A DNA stretch of 64,000 nt from Morella rubra (lineage: Eukaryota > Streptophyta > Magnoliopsida > Fagales > Myricaceae), in NCBI GenBank assembly GCA_003952965.2, contig CM025856.1:21607351-21671350 (forward strand). Direction: 5' to 3'. The notes under the pieces were generated by a model. The model was given only the letters and a program-made list of their open reading frames with translations, had not been told where the DNA came from and searched no databases. The position numbers and the translations under genes are program-made. Positions 50,165-63,421 of the stretch are shown piece after piece. Position 1 is the first letter of the stretch. Every line of letters starts with the position of its first letter.

Positions 50165-50573
50165 TAGTCACGGTGCTTTTTGAATTACAATTTTCGAGAT
50201 TTGCAAATTTTCGCGTATTGGAGGTAGTGCACCGGGTTAAAGGAGTGGAGTGTTGCTTCAAATAAGAAAATGGGGTAGATGTTGAAGTTTTTTTTGGGAA
50301 AAAGTTTTTAATGGTGTTTGAAAATTAGAGATGGGTTGCTATGTTTGCCTGAAAAAAATTTTAACGATTTGAGAGTGTACAACTATGAGAATGAAATGAT
50401 CGTTATCTTTTGGTTGGGAATTTAAGGTGCCGCAATATTCGTTTTAAGCCGCTGTTTTGGGTCTGATAAAAAGTTCAGGGAGAGCCAAGATAAATGTCCA
50501 TAAAGTGAAATTTGTTGATTTTCTTGTTTTGCCATTGTGTGTGAAAATTTAATTAAAAGGAGGTCTGTGGATA
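50165..50573. other. Contig-end tail after copy A, unlike the sequence after copy B
   Basis: Right after the shared tctctcgtggtatgta, this tail diverges from the sequence following copy B at 62037. Faint similarity persists (cgagattt and gagatgggt motifs in the same order). It ends at the N run. No gene was seen. Confidence 0.6.
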
Positions 50574-50674
50574 NNNNNNNNNNNNNNNNNNNNNNNNNNN
50601 NNNNNNNNNNNNNNNNNNNNNNNNNNNNNNNNNNNNNNNNNNNNNNNNNNNNNNNNNNNNNNNNNNNNNNNNNN
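50574..50674. other. Assembly gap (run of Ns)
   Basis: A run of 101 Ns by my count, the usual placeholder for a gap of unknown size. Copy B begins at the first called base after it. Confidence 0.98.
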
Positions 50675-51160
50675 TCGGCATCCATTACCGAGATTGTCGG
50701 ACCAAAAACGGATGCCAAAATAGGCATCCAATTCTTACTGGTACCAGAGCCGGAATTTGAAATTCTGGCTCCAGTATTACTGTTACCCAACCCTACTTTA
50801 CATCATGCCGTCTATTATCCGTTATTTCGAACGAAAAAGTCAATCACATATATTTGCACGTAACTTATTTTTCCATTTTGCCTTCAATATTCAAAAAGAA
50901 TTAATTACAATTTACATCCACGTGGTTTGAGGATCTGACACTTTGCATTCCATTTTTTTTTTAAGACACTTTGCACCTAAAAAGTCAGTCACGTGTGTTC
51001 TGCACGTGGTTGACTTTTCCATTCGAAATAATAGTTAAATTAACAAGGTGTGAAAAGTATCAATAACTCAAATGATGTGGGTAAAATGTCTCAAAATTTA
51101 AAAAAAATATGTAAAATATCAAAATCTCTAAACCATTTGAGTGCAAAATATAATTAATCC
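50675..51160. mobile_element. Truncated right end of the hAT/Mutator nest (copy B)
   Basis: Equivalent to 38814-39299. The hAT-like terminus ends at about 50795 and the Mutator-like terminus ends at about 51160, where ataaattta follows. The left halves are missing because the contig starts here. Confidence 0.75.
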
Positions 51161-51609
51161 ATAAATTTATTAGGTAGCTACGAGAGCAAATTAATGGGCC
51201 TTTACAAGTGTGGGTTTTAAGTTTGCCAAAACGAGTCTTAGCTGCCTTAATAAACAATTAAAATTAAGTGCAGTGATTTTTGACAAAAGGACGGTTTTAT
51301 CCCTTTTTGGAACATGGGAAAGCAAAGGAATGGAGTTCCTGTACGAATTACAAGTGGTTTTGTTAATACTAGAGGTCACAGCACCAATATTTTTAATAAA
51401 GCTCTCAAGAAAAAGACTTTTAATAAACTCCATCCCTGATTCCCTCTAACCCTTTTGGGGGTCATCTTAGGTTCATCTGCCAATGGCCGGCCCTTCGATG
51501 AGGTTTTCTTTTTCTCTCGTTCCCCTTTCCTATTAGAGTACTGACAGAGACAGAAAAATGTGATACCGAATAAATGAGGAGGTTCCAAACAGTCAAAGGA
51601 TAATCATAA

Positions 51610-54600
51610 CTAAGCTCCTCGCTGTTTCTTTGTCATTCTTTTCCCTTTGTCTAAATATAATTCGAAGTCATCATCTGATTCGTCTTCGGAGCTTTCGTCT
51701 TCACTCTTCTTCCGCTTCTTCGACTGCTTTGGCGCCTTCTTTTTATTAGAAGCAAGGGAGGATGATTTTTTCTTGTTAGCCAAAACAATGTCATCCTCTG
51801 AGCTTCCATCTTCAATGTTCTGCTTCTTGGTCAGGGATGATGCAGCCTTTGGTTGTGTAGTCCTCCTTTTGATTGAAGAAACCGAGGAAGCTAATTTCTT
51901 CTCAACACTGACAGACTGAGTGTTCCGCTGTGCAGTAGCTACAACTTTGGCCGGGGAACTGAGCTTTTGCTGATGATTCTTCTTCTGCTTTTTGTCATAC
52001 ACTTTATTTGCCTCATCTCTTGAAAGCAAACCAGATTCCATCATCCTGCAATTAAATTAAAAAAAATACATATATTACTGTTAATATGCAACCATCTTCG
52101 CACTGAAAAAAAAAAATACGGGGACTCTAATAGCAAACAGGGGTACATCAACAGATGCTAAGATTGTGGTCCCCCAATCCAGATTAAAGATAAATTGATC
52201 CAGCATGGCATTTTGAAGGGGATTAAATCATATTATCACTGACGAAAGAAGATCAACAATCATCACCATGTTAATACAAGATATGCGTCTAATCTATCTG
52301 AGCTGATGCTACTGACATTTTGAAATTACAAATAGCCAAATTTCCTCTGCAGATAGAATAGCTGCACAACCATCTATGTGGAAGAAACAAATTGCAAAAT
52401 CCAACCAGTAAGGCGTAACAAACAGTAAGGATGACTAAGCCACGACATAAACTTGATCCGTCAACATTAACGCTGAGCTCACAGTACAGATTAGCAAGTA
52501 TTGTATTTAAGTAACATAAAGCACTATAGATGCCAAGAATATACAATGCACTCCTGGAACTTGATTAGTCAACATTAGGGCTAAAATCACTGTACAATAA
52601 GTAGGTCATTTCAACGTACTTGAAGCCCTATATAGATGTCAAATAGACAAAAATAAAAACAAAGCCCTTTTAATGAATGCAGATAACAAAATGCTTTCCA
52701 TCCGTAACTAAAATCCAGAAAGCCCAAAATTGTTTTGGCATCGAATGGACGACCTGGCAAATAGGCATCAGCTTTTCAACTTCCCGAACAGTACTATCAG
52801 AATCAGTACTGAACATCCTCCTGTAACTGTACATGTCCCATAGCAATAACATATTTTGGTTCAGGCATTTGTTCATGTAATCTCACTACAGACGGAGCCA
52901 TTTTCCTTGTTACTGAACCAGAGGTTAAGATTGGGTCTGCCTGTCTAGGACTAGATCTTGGTACCAGGCCATAACGATCAAAGTCTAATTGTGAGCCTAT
53001 AAATGAAGAAATATCTGGTACCGTACAGAAGGGGCCATAAACTGGAGAGTCTTGACCAATTTGAAAGATCATTTGATATAGTTGAAATAACTGAATTGTT
53101 GAACTGTTTGATCAAGTAAAGGAAACTCAATGAAATTCATAGCTGTTTCAATGTTTATTTTTTACTTTCTTTATTTTGTTTTTATTGACTGAATATTCAA
53201 GCACAAAACAAGTCCATATAAATCATTACAAAGTCTACACAGAAGACATGAAGAATCATTCATAATTTCAGGTCATGTAAAAATCCAAGCCAAAACCATT
53301 GGTAAGGTTAATCAGGTTTCGCGTACCATTAGAATCAAACTGCAAACATATCAAAACACATCTTATTCCAAGTTATACAAAAACACCAACAAACAAACAA
53401 AACATAATTGGCTCACAAAAAAAAAAAACAAACAAACAAACTTAAGAGGAATATACAGAAACGAAAACAGAAACCAGGAAGATCGGATAAAATGTAAAAG
53501 GGCCAAAACCATTATATATTAGTGATATTAGGGGCATCTAGTCTAAGGGAATGCCCCAACATGCAAAGTGCTGCATTTGATGTAATTGGCTATTTCAAAA
53601 ATATAAAACCAAGCACAGAAAAACATATACTATACTCATGTATCAAATCTGCAGCTGAAAGGCCAGTCAGGTCATATTTTGCTTCAAGTGTCAAATAATT
53701 CCATGATTTTGGAGATTCCAGCAGTTACCTATTAAAAAAAAATTAAATTAAATTATGCTTGTTCAGCCCATGGATCGGGTATTCCATAACACCAGATGAA
53801 GGCTGCTAACATGTTTAAGGTCTTCAAGAAACGTACACAGTTTGCTTTCCATTTCCTGTTCAAGGATCCGATTTTGGTTTATGCCCACCCTTCTCACAGT
53901 TTATAAGATAAGAATATGAGTGGTTGCACTCTGTATCTTCACACTTCAATGATCAGATTCTTTCTCTGAGCCCCAGCTTCCACAAACTCCTGCTCTTTAT
54001 GGAACTCCATCACACCCAATGCTATCCATCCTCTTCATAAGTAGTAAGCGGGGAAATAACAGAAAAGCCCTAATGCTCTGAAGGAAAGGAAACCATCATA
54101 AACATTTTCCTTTCTTCTAGTTATGCAATTTCAATTCCTTTTTGACACACTAAAAGAAACCGAGCAAAGTAGGAGAACCAACCAAAAAGAAATCCGACAT
54201 TGGGACAGCGTGTCACATTGACAAAAGGATGACACGATTGAGCAAAATGACTCACCAGAACTGTGCCATTTCGCTAGCTGGATTGCACTTATAAAGCGTC
54301 TCGTAAAAAATCCTGAGTGGATCTCTCTGAAATTCAAGAATGCAATAATACCGCAATTAAGAAACACTCAAACAGATCATCTGAAACAAAATAAAGCCAA
54401 GGCAGGTATAAACAACAGAATAACACCTCCTCAGGAGGCTCCCGCTTCTGACCAGGCAAATCGTAAACCTTCTTCTCCCTCTTCTTCTTCTCTACTGCCT
54501 TATCTACCTTCTTCTCCTCCTCCTCCTCCTCCTCCTCCTCCTCCTCCTTTGTCTTTTTTCTCTTCTTCGGTTCCTTCCACAAAAGAAAACAAAATAGACA

Positions 54601-55192
54601 CCCAATAATCAACTATAGTCACCTCTGCGTACTAAACCGGAAAAGATGAAGAACGTTAAACCATGCTATTCCATTCAACTCTGTCCAATGCATTGATCGC
54701 TTACTTTAAAAACGCCTTAATTAGGCCAAAACTTCCAACAAAATAGAGAGCAAGAGTACTTCTATTGCCTTTTATACTGTATTCCGCTTGGATAGAAACC
54801 AGTAAGCCTGGGCCTTTTAAATTCAACTTAAAGGATAGGCAAAAGGGTATTAAAGAAACCTTGCCGGGCTTAGAGATAGAGTTCCGTTTGGCAAGTGGCT
54901 TGTCATCATCAACGTTGTAATCGTCGTCTTCATTCTCTTCCTTCTTAAATTTGGAGCGAGACCCTGACGAGAGAGAAGCCTTGATGGGTTTTCCAATATC
55001 ATCTTCATCGTCTGGGAGCTCTTCCTTCTTCACCTTGGCTTCTTTAGGCCGAGATTTGGCCGAAACAGCACTAGCATTTGCGGATTTCTTTTTGTGGGCC
55101 TCAATAATCGAACCTAGGCTCTGCTTCTCATCCGCTTCCTCTTCGTCCTCCACCTCCGCTCTCCTCAGGGGTTTCGAATCCTCCGACGGCAT
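51610..55192 (-). CDS. Lys/Glu-rich nuclear-type protein, copy B (intact reading frame)
   Basis: Same gene as at 39749-43327. Exons 55192-54860, 54573-54427, 54326-54256 and 52045-51610 sum to 987 nt, that is 328 residues plus stop, with all phases consistent. Here the glutamate tract is an uninterrupted run of 11 GAG codons (KKTK, E x11, KKVDK), so exon 2 stays open, unlike copy A. Domain description and uncertainty are as for copy A: acidic/lysine-rich N-terminus, [11 protein letters not shown] core, [17 protein letters not shown] segment, basic tail. The 2.2-kb last intron again holds the ndhK relic. This is the copy to use as the gene model. Confidence 0.8.
52692..53072 (-). pseudogene. 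ndhK: Plastid ndhK fragment (NUPT) in intron 3, copy B
   Basis: Equivalent to the relic at 40830-41210, with the same frame breaks and the same [11 protein letters not shown] and [11 protein letters not shown] landmarks. It adds no independent information beyond showing that both copies carry the insertion. Confidence 0.85.
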
Positions 55193-57003
55193 CTTTCTCT
55201 TGAATGTTAAAAAGAGTCGCAGAAAATCGTGGATTCTTGTGAGAAAAAGTGAAGGACAGAGCGATTAGGGCTTCTGAGAATCTGCAACCCTGGATGGCAA
55301 AAGGCGCTCCGTTTTTCAGGTTCCGAATTTGAAACGTTTCAACACTGAAGCGACCTAACGAAACTTGCTTTTGATCAATTTTTTAAGCCCTATCAACTAT
55401 GCTTGGAAGTCTTCAGTCAATTTGGCTGTGTTTTTTTTTTTTTTTTTTCTAAACAACAATTTAGCTGTGTTTGATTATTAAAAATTTAATCTTTTAAAAT
55501 TTTAACATAATAAATAGTACAATATAATCTCTCTTTTTTTATCATATTATTATTTTTTATTAATAAATATAAAAAATTTATTTAAATAATATCTCTTTTC
55601 ATTTTTTTACTTATTTCAATATTCTAAAATTTTAATATTTTAATATTTAAACACAAACTTTTATAGAAAAAATACTGCTTTAATACAAGCGTGTCCTCGA
55701 AAGAGACCACGGATGAAATGATTTCTTGTGTCCACAAAAAAAAAAAAACATGTAATGGAATATCTTTTTGTATCTGCCGAAAAAAATTTAAATATATTTC
55801 CTGATTAGATTTTTATTTTCTAAACCGAATAAAATAAAAACATTAGTAAGAGCCAGTAGATTACTGCTAAATCTCTTTCCCTCCAAAAATATAACTACTC
55901 GATCATGTACATCGCGCTCTATGCTTACAGTATAAACACTACTCCTTTCTTTGTAACGACTTGGCCCAATTCTGGCTCAAATTTGGACCGAACCTCGCCC
56001 CATTACTGTAAGAAACGTAATTCGAGGCTTCGAGAAACATTTGAGCTAGCCCAAATCATTGCTCTTATGGCGACAATTTAACTTTGGGCCATAATTATTT
56101 TAGTTTTTGGTTTACACCTCGAGCCGAATGACAAGACTTTGGACCCAAGTCGGCCATCATGAGGGATTAGGCCAGCCTGCCTCGTGGATTTGGTAGTCTC
56201 TGTAGATCAGGTCATAATCACGTGGAAAGAAAATGGAAAAATAAATTAGTTATTTCACCAATCAAAATCATTTTATTTTTTTTAAAATTAAAATTATTTT
56301 TTTAGGCACAGATACAATGAAGGAGATATAAAACATAACATTTTATTGCTTTAGATCCGAGAATAGTATCTTATAATATCGATCAAATAAATAACTTTTT
56401 AGATTAAGGTTCCTAATTCATTCATGCAATGCACAACAAAATTAAATGCTCGAAAACTCCCCACAAGCATTCCCCCTACACATGGTGCTAGGTGGATAAG
56501 TTATGATGAGTAGAAAGATAATAATGTACCATATCTTCTCGCCACTATGTGCCATGTGTCAGAAAACCCACAAACCAAAAAACATAGAAAAAGATCTTTT
56601 AGTGGATATTTATCTGAACTTCGAGGATCAAGTGAAAGCATAATAATCTGCCAAGTTTGATTGTTGATATGATATTCTTTTGTCATAAATAAAGATATTC
56701 TAATATAATTCGAAGCGTTTCGCCTTCTTTTTTAAAGAAAAGTTAAACCCAACTAGTCAAATTGAGAAGTTAATATATTATGTAGTTGTTCGGGATATAT
56801 ACATTGAAACTGTGATAATCAAGCCTCAGTTAAAGATTCCTGGACACTTATTAAATGATAATTCTTTAACTAAAAGTGGCATCAATCCGAAGTTGGTGGG
56901 CATCAATCCAAAAGAATGCCCGGTTGAGATAGAATCTAAAACCCCAGAATTTATTCCAAAGCAAACGCAGCCGACCTTTGCACGACCAACCTTTACATCA
57001 CCA
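55193..57003. other. Intergenic between divergent genes (copy B)
   Basis: Equivalent to 43328-45133. It differs mainly in homopolymer length (T run near 55432, A run near 55736) and a few substitutions. No gene was seen. Confidence 0.45.
55466..55655. mobile_element. Short AT-rich MITE candidate (copy B)
   Basis: Equivalent to 43597-43786, with TGTGTTTG and AAACACA ends. The right part reads aattttaatattttaat here against aattttaatttttaat in copy A. Confidence 0.5.
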
Positions 57004-57013
57004 TATATATAAA
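57004..57013 (+). promoter_or_regulatory. TATA box of the small membrane-protein gene (copy B)
   Basis: TATATATAAA 51 bases before the ATG at 57064, identical to copy A. Confidence 0.5.
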
Positions 57014-57063
57014 CCGACGTTTAATCAAAGAGGCATGCTGAGGAAAAGCTCAGAGATAACGAG

Positions 57064-57477
57064 ATGGGTTGGTTTCTGAGAGAGAGAAGGGGTCCAGCAT
57101 GGAAACATGGTTGGACGGAGCAAACCCTCGCCTCTATTTCTCCACCTCCTCTGCCTTTACTCGCCATAGCTGGCATCATGCTTCTTTTGCTGTCGCTCAA
57201 CTTTTATACAAGCTACAGGTCGCAGATGCTGCAAACTGTGATCACCTTCAGGTTGTTTTTTTTCTTGCTGCCCGTGCTGCTGATCTTTGTCATGCACTCG
57301 ATCACCAGATACGGTCGGCTTGTCTTTGCTCCCCCGATTACAAAGATTGCCGTAGTTCATCGAGCGGAGAGCGTGCCATGGGGCTTGGGGTTTCTGGTGG
57401 TTGTGCTGGTGCTTATGGTCTCTTACCAGCCCTATTTTCAGTCCAAGTGGTGGCCACCAATTTGGAGGCCATACTAG
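57064..57477 (+). CDS. Small plant multi-pass membrane protein, 137 aa (copy B)
   Basis: Identical in sequence to the ORF at 45194-45607, including start context and stop. It has three predicted hydrophobic segments and a KWWPPIWRPY C-terminus. If A and B are alleles this is the same locus. Confidence 0.8.
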   Translation: MGWFLRERRGPAWKHGWTEQTLASISPPPLPLLAIAGIMLLLLSLNFYTSYRSQMLQTVITFRLFFFLLPVLLIFVMHSITRYGRLVFAPPITKIAVVHRAESVPWGLGFLVVVLVLMVSYQPYFQSKWWPPIWRPY

Positions 57478-58243
57478 TTCACAATATGCAGCTCATAGCT
57501 TTAGAGTTTTGTTCGATGGTCAAGGCAGTTAAAAAAGTCTTTCACTTCAATCCTTAATCATTTAATGGTGATTAAAGTTATTCATTGCTGCCGAGAAATC
57601 GCATACTTTTAACTTGATTTAAAGATAACAGCCCCCTCTTATTATTCTTCTTCTTCTTCTTTTTCTAAGCAAAAATAGTGCATATATTAAAATTCGAGAA
57701 TAACAGCTATTACAAAACAGAATCACGCTAAGAAGACCAACAGAAAAAACCAAAACGATCAAAAGTCTTACAATAAGTAGATCCAAAGACCCAGTAACAA
57801 CGACAAATGCCGGGAGCATCAACAACCACGTAGAAATGACCCCAAGGGCAAAAGACAAGTTCACTTTTGTAAACTAAAATAAGGCCCTGGACCCTGTCAC
57901 CCTTCCATTCGCCATGTGACGTGAAGATTGCAGCTCTGCCGTCATCTTAAGCTTATTTGACAAGCAACTAACTGAGAAATTTTGCCGCTACTAAAATCAG
58001 GAATAGGTGTAGAAGAAGAAGTCATGACTACAGTAAAGGAATCAGAAAGAAAGCAAAAGCAGAGACAACCAAAAAAATATGAAATTATATTACGCTCGTT
58101 AAAAGCTATGGGCAGAAGAAGAACTTGGCCCAGACTACCCTAAAAAATAGTTACAGAGCAAGCGAAAGAATATACAAACTACGACGATACCCACAAGCAC
58201 AACCCAATAAACAATGTATGACTCCCACTCTCCAAAGTACAAC

Positions 58244-60616
58244 TCATCTTCTTATTTCTGCCTTCAGCTTTGGAACCTTGAAGTTAGATGAGAACAATTT
58301 TGGAGTCTCCGAATCAGAAATTGGAAGAACATCAACAACCTTTCTCTTTGAACCTCTGCTTCCCTGGTCATCAAAGAAGGAAAAGGTTCCACATATTACA
58401 CTTTTGTACCATCCACTATATATGAGTTTCTGAGTGTCATCCTACGAACAAATCCGCAACTTTAACTATGGGAAGTTCAATTTCAATTATGTACAATAAA
58501 TTCAAAATAATACCTATTCACTGTCCTTACTACAGAAATAGTTTGTATAGTGAGTTAGCATCCAAAGTTTATACTACAGACAACAGAAAGACGACTGTTA
58601 TTGCTTCTTTCTTTTCTTGGTGAATACTATCATGAATGATAAAACTCTTTCCTCATAAGTGCTATGGAGTCAGCTATACTAACTTGTATCACAAAATGCA
58701 ATTTTTATGTAAGATATTTCAGCCTCGTCAAAATAGTTAAAAAGTAAATTTACCAAGTAAGATTCAATATCATGCCCCAAAACCTGTTATTGCTCGCTAG
58801 AGCCATTTGACTCGAGCATTTCCCAAAGGCCTCCAAGAGGATAGGAAGCATGAAAAGTTTATTTTAGGACACCTAGAGTGAAAGATAAATATCTTCTACT
58901 AGACATATCCAGATATTGTAACTATAGCTACATTAAGGAAAAGAGAGCTGATTCACCAGTACCTTTTCATTGTCCTTCACAGAATCAGGGACTTGTGCAG
59001 CAGATGACTCTGTTTTGAAGTTGATATGACTCCTATTCCTGCCACTGTTCTTGGCTCCCACATTTGAAGGTTTAGCTCCTGCCGTACAACGATTTAAAAC
59101 AGGTGTGGCTACAGCACTTCTAGAACTTTTTAAGATATCCAACTCCTGGGAAAGTCTGGAATATTCCTCATTCAATTTATTTGTTTCAGCTTCCATCTTT
59201 GCCACTTTGTTTCTCAAGTCTGCAATTGTTTCATCTTTCTCATTGGTTCGCAACTGCAGTTGCTCCATACTGCCAAGAAGTTCCTTCACCTTCTCATTTG
59301 CTCGGGCAACTTCAGTACGATTACACCTGAATTTACTAATGTAATCATTTTCCATTATTTTATACTGGTTCCATACGAACTTCTTCTCTGCCGACAGCGC
59401 AGATACCTCAGAACTCTTTTCTGAGGCAAGTTTCTCATATTCATCCTTTAACCTCTTTATTTCACCCTCCAATCTCTTAGAACGCCACTCTTCTCCCTGC
59501 ATATCACCGAAATTGTCAGAGAAAGATCCTGCGAAACTTGAAACTTCTCAACAACATTAAACAGAAAATAGAAAACCTATTCCAACCAACTTTCTGTGGA
59601 ACTTACTTTTGGGTCAGAGGATTTAAGGGAAATGTTGTCAAACCACGATTTGAAATCTTCCAACTCACTCTCTGCATGTTCTGCAATGATCAACAATGGA
59701 AAAGGGAATCACCATGGAGCATGCGTTAAAATGGTAAATATAAATCCATAAAATAGAAATAGCATTCTCTCCAAGAACTGAAATTACGCAAACATCAATA
59801 CCTACAACTACAAATGCAAAGAAGGAAGGTAACTCCTAATGAAAAATGACTGCCAATAATCATAAAATATGGAATAAAAAAAGTTAGTTTATAAATTAAG
59901 ACATGAGACTGTGGTGGAGAAGACACTGTGACTGATAATATACCAGCCTTGGAACCACAATTTAGGACTTTTCTTTTATGCTTCCTTCTAAGAATATATA
60001 TAACACACCGTTATCTTTGAAACACTAAACCAGTAGCTGAAGGCACTTAATTCTGCACGAAATTATCGAGAAATAAAACAAAGTTTCTGTATTGGTGTTC
60101 GGTGAGGGTAAGGTAGAGAAATCTGGAAAAGCCCTTTACATATATGAAGAAATACCAACCTAATTTCAATTTATCCAGAAAAGCCTCTCTCTTCTCCAAA
60201 CCCATCACAAAATCATACTTGGTCGCCTCGAGCGAATGTGTCATTTGTTGCACCACCAAATCCCCCTTCATCTACGCAAGAAAATTAAAAGAAAGAGGCT
60301 CAGGAAATATTTTTCTTAAAAACAAAATAAAAACTAGACTCCAAAATTCTCGAAACCCTAATGTGAAACTCCAACGGAAAGATTTTAAAAATACTTAAAA
60401 TTGCGGAACTACCTGAGAAAGCCGGTCTTCGTAGAGTTTAACATCTGAGGTCCATCGCTCGTGTTGCACTCTGATACGATCTTCCAGAAGTTTCCTCTCT
60501 TTGGCGAGGGTCTCGATCTGTGCCTGTTGGGTCTGCAACATATGCACCAGGCCATTGAAAATCTTATCCCATTTTTTGCGATCGGAGGAGATTTCGGAGT
60601 ATTTATTCGCGCCCAT
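58244..60616 (-). CDS. Coiled-coil protein, about 347 aa (copy B)
   Basis: Equivalent to 46374-48746 at a constant offset of 11870. Exons 60616-60413, 60271-60160, 59680-59607, 59496-58963 and 58363-58244 sum to 1044 nt. I saw no coding differences from copy A; the differences lie in introns (e.g. around 59717-59780). The coiled-coil and KVVDVLPISDSETP tail description is as for copy A. Confidence 0.72.
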
Positions 60617-62036
60617 AGCCAATCACATAGGAAGAAGAAGAAGAAGAGGAGTTCAGATCTTTCAGTAGCAGAGCAAAATATGACCGTTGGAGTGGTAGAC
60701 GGGCTTCCAAAAAAAAAACCTCCAACTAACCGCGGGAGAAGAAGAAGAAGGACCAAAATTTCAGATCTTGCAGTAAGAGAGCAAAATAAGACCGTTGTAG
60801 CCAGAGAAGGGCTTGCAACGGTCGATCAGGCGATATTATAACTTGAGGTATTTTATTTGAGAAGTTGGGTTCAGTTCGTGTTCTTTATCCAAAGATTATG
60901 CTCCATTTCCCTCTGTACTTCATTGGCCACGTCGGCTTAACTAAGCTTTTGTGGACGCTTTATAACGGCGGGACAAAATTTGGTAACCATAGGCAATGCG
61001 TCAACGCCAACTGGGTGTATGGTTATGCTGCCCAAAAAAAATGTATTTGGATTAACGTTTATTGTATTAGGTTTGTTAACGTTAATAATATGTTTACAAA
61101 AATCATGTGCAATAAATATTAATAAAGCTAGACAAACTAACAGAAAAACATAAATGTTCTGGCCACATCGAGATTTGTAGTTTTTTTTTTTTTTTTTTTT
61201 TTTTTTTGTAACGAATGAAATTCAAACATTCATTCATTTGCACTGAGTTCGGACGGACCTGGTCTAATATCTACACAAGTTGAGTTCAACACCACAGTAA
61301 ACTCTAGGCTGTGCAGCCCCCGAATTACACATGCCAAGTAAGTTCAACTTTGTTATGAGAGTGGCCTGGATAAATTATTTGCACCTAAAAGGATTTGAAC
61401 ATAAGACCTCAGAGGAGCACACCTTCTCTTGACCACCAAGTCAATCCCTTAGGGTTTTTATGTGGTATTTCCTTGTCTTAAAATAATGGAAATTATCATT
61501 TTTTTAAAACCATTATCATTGTGTTAAAATTCAAATCCTAATAGGTTCGATCCCATTATTTTGACAAGTTAATTTCATATTTTGTACGTTTTTGTTGCTT
61601 ACGACCCAATTGTTTTCTTCATTTTCCTTTTATTTATATTTTTTTGGCACAAAACAACAATGGTCACTCGAAAGTATATTCCCAAGTATATGTGACGGCA
61701 TGTGTTTTGCTTTTTCAAAATCCTCAGAAAATACTCGCATCAGCGTCCACATCTGAGCCTAAAAAAAAAGTTGATATCACTTATAATATGTTTGTGAGAT
61801 TTGTAGGTTAATTAAGCGCATGTGAGAAAGATTAAAAATTAGACATTAAACTTTATTGCCCTATAAATCATAATTAATCTCGTAAACTATAATAAAGTTA
61901 AAGATGATGCTGAGTTTCTAGTTTTTTGGACCGTAATTATTCAATCTACTCAATAAAGTGTAATTTTTTTCTAAGCAATAATAAAGTGTAGTTTGTTAGA
62001 GAGTTAACGAGGCATTCCTCTCTCTCGTGGTATGTA
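60617..62036. other. Promoter side of the coiled-coil gene and intergenic (copy B)
   Basis: Equivalent to 48747-50164, with a longer T run (61179-61207) and small indels (e.g. gagatttgtaggtt against gagatttgttgtaggtt). No gene was seen. Confidence 0.4.
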
Positions 62037-63421
62037 GGCTACATTTCGAGATTTTCAAATTTGTTTTGAGTTGCGGTAAGGTGATAATAAATGGGATTTT
62101 TTGGGAGATTTAGTGTTTGATAGAGATGGGTGTTGCTGAAATTTTACCATTTAGTGTATAATGAAGATATTGTGGATTAAGGTGCAAAGCTGGTGTATTA
62201 AGCATTGTCCAAATTTTTCATTGTGGATTATGTAATGGGTTCTAGTACTAAGAGCATTCCTAAGGAGATGCTCTAGCTAACATAGTAGTTTAATTATTTT
62301 AGAGTTATATAGAATGATTCGAATTTCATGTTAGTATTGATTAATGATATTTGAATTTATTTAAGTTCTTATTGATTATTTAGCAATCTTTTGAAGAACT
62401 TTAGGTTTCGGATTAAGCGTTTGAAATAAGTGGTCTTTCAATGAGACTTTTTATGAAATTCTTATATTGTGAAAAATAAGTGCACAATTTTTAAATATTT
62501 CTTTTACAAATCGAAACCGGTTTGGATGAGTTAATGTGAATTCTTGGATTTTAGAAATGTTAGATTTTAAACGTGTACTGTATTTTAAATGATTTTGATG
62601 AATTAGGGGAACAAAATGAATTTTGGTAAAAAAAAATGAAATTTCACAAACTCATTTGAAATAGTTGGCCTATTTTGTGAAATTTGTGTTGTGAGCATAC
62701 TATCAAGCTATCCTCATGCTTGTGACTATTGAGGTCTTTATGACTATTGAGGTCTGTGTGACCATTGGAGTCTGTGTGACCATTGAGGTATTTGTAACCA
62801 TTAGGGTCTGTGTAACTATTGATAATTTCACTATGTTGCTTGACCTGAGATATTTTGTTATAAATTACGTTTTCAATTTGGTATTGCTCACTACATTTTC
62901 TTTAATATTGGTTATGATTATAAAACTGTCATTTTTCCTACCTCATTGATTTGCTATTTACTGAGCTAGTTGTAGCTCACCACTTATTTCCTATCTTTCA
63001 GATTTAGCGGTCGATGGCAACGAGTAGTAGGAGATCTTGAATGATAATTTTTTTTAGAAGGTCGCAAGTTGCGAGGTTATCAAATAAATAGTCCTTTAGA
63101 GACTTTTGTAACAATTGCCTTAATTTGGAGACTTTAGTAATTTTATTTCATTTGGGAAAAAAATTTATTTGGATCCATTGCTAATTGTGGGATTTGAGGA
63201 TTTTGGAGTAGTGCTATGATTAAACTCTTGGGTATTATAGTTCTTCTTGTGTTTTAGTTGGATTCTGAGTTTGAATTATTATATTTAAGAGATAGAATAG
63301 AAGCTTATTTTGTATTTTCTTAGTTGGAAATATTACTTATAAATAAGGTGGATAGTCCCATTTTTCAAACGGAACTCTGTCCGTTCGAACTTTTGAGTTG
63401 AGTTTGGACCTGGACGTTACA
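62037..63421. mobile_element. Possible LTR-derived sequence ending in ...GACGTTACA
   Basis: The right boundary tttggacctggacgttaca is typical of Ty3-type plant LTR ends. The preceding ctgagctagttgtagctcacc and gcggtcgatggcaacgagtag resemble LTR regulatory segments. I could not find a matching TG start or 5-bp target duplication, so the left edge is arbitrary (the end of copy B). There is no coding content. Confidence 0.4.
62723..62822. repeat. 18-bp minisatellite, five to six units
   Basis: Units of 18 bp, of the form tgaccattgaggtctgtg, begin at 62723, 62741, 62759, 62777 and 62795, with a degenerate sixth at 62813. Because 18 is a multiple of three, it reads as a repeating TIEVxVTIxVCV peptide within a short open frame (62716-62949). 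That frame has no other support. Confidence 0.85.

Larger units (their letters stand above)
50675..62036. repeat. Copy B of the ~11.35-kb near-identical block
   Basis: Equivalent to 38814-50164. It begins exactly at the end of the N run, inside what in copy A is a nested hAT-like element, and ends at tctctcgtggtatgta (62036). Its first ~485 bases are the right parts of the hAT-like and Mutator-like elements seen complete at 37990-39299. Confidence 0.97.

Noticed and set aside
62716-62949. 77-codon open frame with TIEV repeats
   Set aside because: It is produced by an 18-bp minisatellite whose length is a multiple of three.
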